Origin: Anaeromyces robustus
Lineage: Eukaryota > Neocallimastigomycota > Neocallimastigomycetes > Neocallimastigales > Neocallimastigaceae
Direction: 5' to 3'
DNA length: 30,000 nt
Assembly: GCA_002104895.1 (NCBI GenBank)
Contig: MCFG01000539.1
Coordinates: 1 to 30,000 of the forward strand
Shown: positions 22,317 through 30,000 of the stretch, piece by piece
Layout of the letters: each line of letters starts with the position of its first letter
Numbering within the stretch: the stretch's first letter is position 1
Position numbers and translations under genes: made by a program
Notes under the pieces: model-generated
Databases searched by the model: none
What the model saw: the letters and a program-made list of their open reading frames with translations, nothing else
Told to the model about the DNA's origin: nothing

Positions 22317-23920
22317 TTAATATATTTGTTCATTTATTTTTTCGGTATATTCCTTTTCATTTAATATTTGATAATTATCATATTTAGATAGCCATAAATT
22401 ACACTTTTGTACTATTTTTACTTCTTCTTCTGAATAACACATCCATCCTTTTTCGAGTAAATATCTTAAATAATCTAACATACAAAGTTCATATAATTTT
22501 ACACATAATTCATAATCCATAGTATCTATTCCTAAATTTGTTAATTTATCGAAATAATGTTTCAAAAGTTGTTCTTCATTTCCAGCAAAATTCATTAATG
22601 CATCAGGAAATAAAAAGTATACAACATCTTGTAAAGGAACACCTGCTCCAGAAAATTGAAAATCACATACAGAACATGAGTTGTTATTGAAAAACATATT
22701 GGCTGGTTTGAAATCACCATGAATTATAGTTCTATACCTTGTATTATTTAGTACTTGATAGATACCATTAGCAGCATTCATTATACGTTTACCAAAATCA
22801 TGAAAACCTTTTTCTTGTATTACATAATTATATTTTTTATTCATATTTTTTATTAATGAATTCCATGTTTGGGGAATTGATTGTAAATTATCTTAAAAAA
22901 TATAAGCAATAAATAAATAAATATATAAATAAAATCATGATTAATAATTCATATGAATTTTTATGGATTTTATATTAAATAAAATATTTATTTATTATTT
23001 TTAAATTTCAATATATATTAAATATAAACTTGATTTTATCTACAATTTATAATAACCATATTAATTTTTAAGGAATTGAATATTAATTTATTAATTAATT
23101 ACTTTATTTATATATTTTAAATCAATAAATAATATTTTTTTACTATTAATTAATATTAAGTTCATTTCATTTAATTGATTTTATTAATAAATTAATTTAA
23201 ATTCTCTCAATTATTATATCATTATTAAATGTGTTTAATTAATATTAATATTATTATTATTATTATTTAATACTTACTTTTTCCTTTACGATTTAAAACC
23301 CAAAAACATCCTTCTTTCCAAAGATTCTTTGGCCAATTCCAGTGTTCCATCCAAAAAAGAGAATGCCATACAGCAAGCCATTCTAATGCTAATTTTGCTT
23401 GAGCAATATTCGGTGCTTCAGGATGCTCTTGGAAATCTATACTAATATCTTTCATAAAAAAGGACATAAGTTGTAATTTTTTATCTTCCTCAAAACAATA
23501 AAGATTTGGTATATTTAATTGACTTTCATTTATTTTTTCTTTAATAAGTTCATCATTATAAAAATTATTTTCAATTTTATAAGATTCTTCTAAAAATTTT
23601 GGATCAGATCTTTCAGATAATTTAATAAATTTTAAAATAAAATGCATATCTTCTTTATTAGCTAAAGAAACCTTAATAGTATAAACTGGAGTCGAAGTTC
23701 CTTTAGTTAAACGTTCTCCTTGAGTTTTTTCACATTGAAATGATGAAATAGTTTTATTTTTAAAAATGGGAAGATTTAAATTTGAAATGGTTTTATTAAA
23801 TAAATCAAAATCATTATTTATTATTGATTTCGTTAAAGGCATACTCGAAGGTATTTCAATAGTATTATTATTATTAATAGCCTTTTTATTTCCTTTTGCA
23901 CCTTTTTTTATTTTTGCCAT
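22317..23920 (-). CDS. CHK/EcKinase-like small-molecule phosphotransferase, 2 exons
   Basis: A protein-kinase-like-fold phosphotransferase resembling the choline/ecdysteroid-kinase-like and aminoglycoside-phosphotransferase group; the substrate is unknown. Exons 23920-23278 and 22891-22317, split by a 386-bp GT-AG intron (donor GTAAGT), give 405 residues in frame. The N-lobe has GTSTPVYTIKV as a probable nucleotide loop, a lysine in FILKFIK and a Glu in the ENNFYND helix. The C-lobe has the catalytic loop HGDFKPANMFF (H272, D274, N279) and a DFG-like CDFQFSG with D291. The motifs needed for catalysis are present, so it is probably active. The N-terminal 25 residues are Lys/Asn-rich and may be flexible. 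No neighbour suggests a pathway. Confidence 0.83.
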
Positions 23921-24241
23921 TGATATTGATGTACTATTCCTATTTTTTCTTTATATATATATATAGAAAAAAAAAAAAATTATAATGTAGTTAAACAATT
24001 AATTTTTAAATTTTTAATATATCAATAAACTAATTTAAAGGTTAGATTTATAATTGAAAGTTTTAGTAAAAAAAAAAAATGATATTTCAATATAAAAATG
24101 AAATAATATTGTATATTTATTTGTACCATTTTAATATAATCTTTATTAATTATATCATTCAAAAAGAAATAATAAGAAATATAAAAAATATAATTTATAA
24201 TAAAGAAAGTTTTTTGTATATGTTTAAAAAAAATAATATTT

Positions 24242-24363
24242 TAAGAATTAAAGTTATATATATTTGCTAATATTTAACAAAGAATATACATAAATATTAT
24301 TATAAGAATTAAAGTTATATATATTTACCAATATTTAATAAGGAATATATAAATGTATAAAAT
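24242..24363. repeat. 61-bp imperfect tandem duplication
   Basis: TAAGAATTAAAGTTATATAT starts at 24242 and again at 24303, and similarity continues through CAATATTTAAYAARGAATATA. No coding meaning is seen. Confidence 0.75.
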
Positions 24364-24423
24364 TTGAAATATTGATAATATTAAAAATAATTATTTTAAA
24401 ATTTTAATATATATATAAAAAAA

Positions 24424-24454
24424 GGCAGTAATATTATATATTAGCAATACTGCC
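24424..24454. repeat. Short hairpin GGCAGTA/TACTGCC
   Basis: Seven perfect pairs across a 17-nt loop; notable mainly because GC-bearing inverted arms are rare in this spacer. Confidence 0.5.
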
Positions 24455-25536
24455 AATATTGATAATATTATAAATAATACTAACGAAAGTTTCTGAATTA
24501 TGAAATTTATATTAAAATTTAAATATAATTATATAATTAATGATATGAATAGTTATTAAAGAATTATCAATAAAGTAATACAATAATAAATGTATGTTTA
24601 TAATATTTTTTTATATAAGTAGTTTTTATATTTTATAATAATTAACAAAAATTAATAATTATTATAGTTAGAATTTTATTGAAGAATTATTAATATTATT
24701 TATATTTAATAATAATAATTATTACTAATTATTTCATATTCTAATAATTTGTCATATTTTCCTTATAAATATTAATTTTTATTTATTATAATATTTTTAA
24801 TTTTACTGTTACATATAAAAAAGAATAATGAAAAAAAAGAAAAAAAAATATATAAAAAAAAAAAAAAAACTATTTTACTATAATCTCTATAATTATCGCA
24901 TTAAACTATAATAATATATTTATTCATTATTTATATTAAGATGTTCCCTGTTTTTTTTAATAAAAAAATAAATTAGCCTATTATAACTATATAATTCATA
25001 TATTGAAATATATTGTATATATTAATTTTATTATTAAAAAAAAATAGGGAGAAAAAAGAGCTAGACTTTTTTTTTTAAATAACAAATATATATATTAATT
25101 AATATTAATATACTATATTATATATAATCAATATATGGAAATTAATATACAATATATAATTATTTAATTAATATTTTTCTAATGATTATTAATTTAAATA
25201 TAATAAATGCTATATAGTATTAAAAAATGTCACCAAATTTTCATATATTGTCAATTATAGTATAAAAAAAATTAGGTATTATAAACCTTATCTCGTTATG
25301 TTTTAAATGAAATTTTCCTTTCAAAAAAAAAAAAAAAATTATATGTATATAAGATCATTAATATTCTATTATTTATATATGAACATATATTGAATGGTAT
25401 TTTTCAATATAGAATTTAATAATAATTATTATAAAGAAGCTTATATGTAGTATTTTTTTTGTATAAAAAATGTTTAAAATACAAAAAAAAAAGTTTTTTT
25501 TTTTTTAAACTTTTTATATATATATTATATATATAA

Positions 25537-25586
25537 AAAGACTGATACATATTAAATTTATATGAATTTAATATGTATCAGTCTTT
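25537..25586. repeat. Perfect 22-bp inverted repeat with 6-nt loop
   Basis: The left arm (25537-25558) starts AAAGACTGATACATATT and the right arm (25565-25586) is its exact reverse complement; the loop is TATATG. It lies in gene-free DNA, directly after an (AT)n run and A/T blocks that can themselves pair (AAAAAGTTT, AAACTTTTT). Confidence 0.9.
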
Positions 25587-27536
25587 AATAAAAAAATCTC
25601 TTAAAAGAAATTAATGAAAATGTATTAATTAAATAAAATTGTATTAAAAATATATCAGAGAAATGTATTAATTAAATAACGTAGCACTAAAAATATATTA
25701 AAGAAAAATATTCTGCCCATTTTAAAAATTATTGGATTATTAATGTTTCTTGTATAATTTTATTATAAATATATATTTCATTTTCTTACAAAGAAAAAAC
25801 AAAATAAATTAAAAAATATTATTGGTATTAAGATTCCATATTTAATATATATATATTTTTTACAATAAAAAATTTATTGAATAAATGTTGTATATTATAT
25901 TCTATTATTTAATAATTATTATATAATAATATATTTATTTGATTTACCCAAAAAATAATAACAGAATAGCTAATAATTATTATTAAGATGAAATTTTATA
26001 TTTGATATTTATTTTAAAATGAATTATTTAATGAACCATTATTTTATATAATAATTTTAGAGTTTATATTAAAGGGTAATTCAGTTGGTATATTTATTAA
26101 AGGTAAGTTATAGAATCAAAAGATTTAAAAGTTAATATTGATACTATAATAATAAAATAGTACAATTAAATGTATAGAAAATATTTAAGGTAATTGTAAA
26201 TGACAATATTGTGATAATATGATTAGTGTTATTAAAATTAAAATTAAATAAGTTCTAGTTTTTTTTCTATTTTTATATAATAATTGTTATTATTTTTGTT
26301 TAAAAAATAATTATTATAGATATGAACTTAAATATTAATCTTCATTTATTTTTAATTTTTAATATTTAAAATTATATATAAAAATTTCCAGAGTAGATCG
26401 AAAAAAAATATATATATTACATAAAACAAATATTAAAAAATAATACATTTCAGGAAATATTAATTAAAAAATATAATAATTATTACAAAATATAAATAAA
26501 AAAACATAAAATAAAATAGGAATCACAATATATCGAAAAAAAAAAAAAAAACCATTTAATAAAAAAGAAGAAAGAAAAAAAAAAAAAAAAAAAAAGAAAA
26601 AAATAAGAGACAAAGACATATCCTTATTGTAAAACGTTTCACATAAATTATATTAATTTAATATTTAATAGAATTCATTCAATTGTTGTGCAAGATTTCT
26701 TATTTCATAATTTATTAATAAAAATATAAAATAAAGTTTATAATATATTAAACATATTTATTATATTATATTATTTTATATTACATTGTATTACATTATA
26801 TTATATTTATTTATAATGAAATTAATTTTAATATAGAAATATTAATATTTTAATTTAATTTAAATAAAAAAAAAATTTTTTTTTTTATATTTCAATTATA
26901 TATTTATTAAATTCATTTGATATATATAATATATTATCAATATATATTAAATATATCATCCTTTTTTGACATATATTAAATAAAAGAGTCTAGATGTTGG
27001 AAAAATTTATATATATTTTATTTCTAATTATTTTAATTTTTATTAATATTTAAAGTTTAATATAAACATGTATAAAATAATAATAAATAATTTATTAATA
27101 TAATATATAATAAAATAAAAAGAAAAAATTAAATAAATAAATAAAAAAAAAAAAAAAGCAAATTGATTAATATAATTTAGTATGGAATAAAAAAAAATTA
27201 AAACTACGAAATAAAATGAAAATAATAATAATAATTAATAATTATAGAATGCAAACAATAAGAAATAAAATTATAATTATAATTATTATAAAAAATTAAT
27301 AATACTAATTAAATAATAAAAATAATACAACAAAACCAAGAATTAAAAATAAAAGAATAAAAACATAAAGTTTATTTTAATTTATATGAATTCATTTATA
27401 TTAAAAATATAAAATTCTAGATTATGTTAAATATACATCAATTATGATATGATAACAACAATTAAGTATTTAGTTTTTAAGGGATGGATAAATCATATAA
27501 CTTTTTTTTATATTATTTATTTATTATATTTTATTT

Positions 27537-27567
<31 letters not shown>

Positions 27568-28197
27568 TTTTCCATTTTTTTTTTTTGTTTTTCTATTTTA
27601 ATATTTAGTATTAATATGAAATATATATATTTATATATAACGTAATATATATGAAATATAATAATATATTATTCTAAATGGCTTTTCATATATATTTGTA
27701 ATATATTATTGTATATTATAATATATTATTTAATTTTTATTTTTGTTCCTTTTTTATTAATTTAATATATATTAATTTTTTTTTTTTTATCATTTATTTT
27801 AATTATTTTTTTTTTCTTTTATTTTTAATTTTTTTTTTTTTTCTTTTTTTTTCTAAATAACTTTTTTGTCAAAATGTTACTTTTTCATTATTAAATGTTA
27901 GTATTAATAACCATATTTTTTTTTAAAAAAAAATTATAATAAAAAATTTTTGATAAAGTTTTACAAAAAAATTTAAAAGAACAATACTTTTAATAAAATA
28001 TATATAATATTCAAATAAATATAATCAACATAAATTAATAAACAATAAAAAAAGTATATAATAGCAATAATAAAATTTTGATTAAAGGTAGTACATTATT
28101 GAAAAATTCCAATAATATTATATATATCTTAGAAGGTTTTAAATTTGACATATAATTATATTCCAAATTATCTTTAAGATAAAAATATATATATCAT

Positions 28198-28201
<4 letters not shown>

Positions 28202-28264
<63 letters not shown>
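28202..28264. repeat. (AAT)n microsatellite
   Basis: About 20 units, ending about 47 bp before the ATG of the Asn/Gln-rich gene. In that gene's frame the array reads TAA, so coding cannot extend through it. Confidence 0.93.
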
Positions 28265-28310
28265 TATTAATAGTTATGCTATAAGACAGAATTCTTTTAC
28301 ACAGAGCAAT

Positions 28311-30000
28311 ATGAATATAAATCCATTACAGCAAATACCGTCTCAACAGCTCACTTCTAAACAAATCCAACAACAACAACAATTATCACAATCAGTATCG
28401 AATCAACCAATACCAAATCCACATATATCAAATTCACATATACCGAATCCACAAATACCGAATCCACAAGTACCACCAATACAAATTCCCTCACAAATTC
28501 CTTCACAAATTCCTTCACAAATTCCTTCACAAATTCCTACACAAATTCCTTCACAAATTCCTACACAAATTCCTACACAAATTCCTACACAAATTCCTTC
28601 ACAAATTCCTTCACAAATTCCTTCACAAATTCCTTCACAAATTCCTTCACAAATATCATCTCAAATACAGTCACAACAAATATCTTCCAAAATATTATCA
28701 CCGCATATACAACAACTTCCACATCGTCCTCAACCTCAACAACAGTTAACGCCACCTCAAAATATTAGTTATATTTCAACTTCATCCTTACCTGATGATT
28801 GTTCAAATATTTTTCCTATTAATACCACATCAAATATTAGTTATGGTTTAACTTCTCAAAATTTTCAATATATTAATAATTTCAGTCCATTTATAATAAA
28901 TAATCCAAATACAATATATCAAACACAACCTCATTTACAATTTCCTTCTCAACCACAAAATAATCAAGGTTTTCAATATAATCAAGGTTTTCAATATATA
29001 AATCAAAATAATACAAATAATAATATATTTATTGGTAAAAGTGAAAAAGTATATACCCTTACCACATCACCTTTATCTTTATGTGAAGAATCAACTTCTG
29101 TCGTTAATTCACCAATTATAAATCCTGAATTAAATCCATTAAATCCATTAAATCCTAGTGGAATTAATTTTAAAGAAAATCAAGAAATATTATCTTATCC
29201 TGTATATAATAATGTTATTCCAAATCCAAATACAATAAATAATGAAACCTTATTAACAAATGATTCCATAAATACTATAAATATTGTTAATAGTAATAAT
29301 AACGTTAACAACACTGTTAATATCACTAATAACAATATATCAAATAATACTAATATTATCGGTTCTAATAATATTCCTATCAATGTCAGTTCCATCGAAA
29401 ATAAACCTAGTATTATTTCCACAAATAATAATATTAATATGAATGTTGTTAATAGTCCAAATATTATATCAAATAATAAAACTAATATCAATGTTGTTAA
29501 TAGTCCAAATATTATATCAAATAATAAAACTAATATCAATGTTGTTAATAGTCCAAATATTATATCAAATAATAAAACTAATATCAATGTAAATATTATC
29601 AATAATCCAAATATAATATCAAATGATAATAATATTAATACTACTAATAATAATAATATTACTAATACTAATATTATTAATATTTCAAATGATAATACTA
29701 ATATAAGAAATAATAATAATAGTATTAGTAGTATTAATAATGAAAATAATAATAATAATCAAAACGTAACTAATAACAACATGAATATTAGTTATAATAA
29801 CAATAATAACATCAATAATAACAATAATGATAATAATAACAGTAACAACAATCATAATAATAATAATAATAATTTAAATTCAATTACTAATACTAATACC
29901 ATTTTAAATAAAAATGAATATATATTTAATAGAATAAATTCAAATGCAAGTTCTTTATCTAATCCTTCTTTAATAATACAAACACCTCCAATATCAAATA
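28311..30000 (+). CDS. Asn/Gln/Pro-rich low-complexity protein, partial
   Basis: An open frame of 563 codons from the ATG at 28311 runs off the right edge without a stop. No domain is recognised in this part. Residues 1-60 are Gln/Pro/Asn-rich. Residues about 57-115 are about 14 tandem (S/T)QIP units encoded by a 12-bp repeat. A more ordinary Pro/Asn/Gln/Ser segment follows, with a duplicated NQGFQY. The rest is Asn/Ile-rich, with three perfect 48-bp units (29442-29585) plus a decayed fourth. The frame is closed upstream by TAA codons at 28262, but a TTTTACACAG acceptor-like site at 28295-28304 leaves open that this is an internal exon. Such N/Q-rich regions are common in regulatory proteins of AT-rich genomes, but no function is assigned. 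Confidence 0.75.
   Translation, partial: MNINPLQQIPSQQLTSKQIQQQQQLSQSVSNQPIPNPHISNSHIPNPQIPNPQVPPIQIPSQIPSQIPSQIPSQIPTQIPSQIPTQIPTQIPTQIPSQIPSQIPSQIPSQIPSQISSQIQSQQISSKILSPHIQQLPHRPQPQQQLTPPQNISYISTSSLPDDCSNIFPINTTSNISYGLTSQNFQYINNFSPFIINNPNTIYQTQPHLQFPSQPQNNQGFQYNQGFQYINQNNTNNNIFIGKSEKVYTLTTSPLSLCEESTSVVNSPIINPELNPLNPLNPSGINFKENQEILSYPVYNNVIPNPNTINNETLLTNDSINTINIVNSNNNVNNTVNITNNNISNNTNIIGSNNIPINVSSIENKPSIISTNNNINMNVVNSPNIISNNKTNINVVNSPNIISNNKTNINVVNSPNIISNNKTNINVNIINNPNIISNDNNINTTNNNNITNTNIINISNDNTNIRNNNNSISSINNENNNNNQNVTNNNMNISYNNNNNINNNNNDNNNSNNNHNNNNNNLNSITNTNTILNKNEYIFNRINSNASSLSNPSLIIQTPPISN
28481..28652 (+). repeat. 12-bp tandem repeat encoding (S/T)QIP
   Basis: About 14 units of CAAATTCCTTCA or CAAATTCCTACA, nearly identical at DNA level, so recently amplified or homogenised. 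Confidence 0.93.
29442..29633 (+). repeat. 48-bp tandem repeat in the Asn-rich gene
   Basis: Three perfect copies at 29442-29489, 29490-29537 and 29538-29585, then a diverged copy to 29633. Each encodes NVVNSPNIISNNKTNI; the period keeps the reading frame. Confidence 0.92.

Larger units (their letters stand above)
23921..28310. other. 4.4-kb gene-free AT-rich spacer
   Basis: No supportable gene in either strand; open frames here are short and made of AT-rich codons without domain signal. It contains a 61-bp tandem duplication (24242-24363), a GGCAGTA/TACTGCC hairpin (24424-24454), a perfect 22-bp hairpin (25537-25586), many A and T tracts and an (AAT)n array just before the next gene. Promoters of the flanking genes must lie at its two ends. 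Confidence 0.6.

Noticed and set aside
24079-24270. 63-codon plus-strand frame rich in Ile/Asn/Lys/Tyr
   Set aside because: Composition is what random AT-rich DNA gives; no domain, and it is within gene-free spacer.
26085-26150. tRNA-like D-arm (TTCAGTTGGTA) suggesting a mitochondrial-type tRNA fragment
   Set aside because: No matching T arm, B-box or acceptor pairing; probably chance in AT-rich DNA.
29195-29602. Minus-strand Leu/Ile/Phe-rich frame resembling a membrane protein
   Set aside because: It is the reverse of the Asn/Ile-coding repeats of the plus-strand gene.

Overview
The window looks like nuclear DNA of a very AT-rich eukaryote, most likely an early-diverging fungus. The extreme AT content, long poly-T tracts, abundant AAT and TAAA microsatellites, short GT-AG introns and Asn/Gln-rich proteins fit the anaerobic gut fungi (Neocallimastigomycota) best. 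Fungal-type riboflavin synthase, an Efm3-like eEF2 methyltransferase and an Ede1-like endocytic scaffold agree with this. A dictyostelid-like amoeba is the main alternative. The phylum is inference from composition and gene content, not proof.

Left part (1-6.1 kb) is mobile-element territory. An unbroken Ty3/gypsy gag-protease reading frame runs off the left edge on the minus strand. It is followed by about 1 kb of less AT-rich leader or LTR-like DNA, then two directly repeated ~500-bp elements that each carry a tRNA-like head with A- and B-box sequences, then AT-rich spacer with small hairpins and a GC-richer island.

Middle part (6.1-19.6 kb) is gene-dense. It holds tRNA-Arg(UCU) (+); riboflavin synthase with four exons (-); an intronless FAM86/Efm3 methyltransferase (+); a seven-exon Cid1-type terminal nucleotidyltransferase with an unrecognised N-terminal region (+); and a six-exon, 1622-residue EH-domain endocytic scaffold (-). 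All 15 introns placed in the window's four spliced genes are GT-AG and restore frame exactly across each junction, so the spliced models are well supported although no transcript data are available.

Right part (19.6-30 kb) is mostly gene-free AT-rich DNA around a two-exon small-molecule kinase-like protein (-). The right edge holds the start of a long Asn/Gln/Pro-rich protein (+), which runs off the window. Neighbouring genes show no shared pathway; this is an ordinary eukaryotic arrangement and no operon-like logic is claimed. The most distinctive biology is in the endocytic scaffold: a cluster of six Ark1/Prk1-type phosphorylation motifs between its EH domains and eleven FxDxF adaptor-binding motifs in its tail. 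The tRNA-headed repeat family is also worth following.
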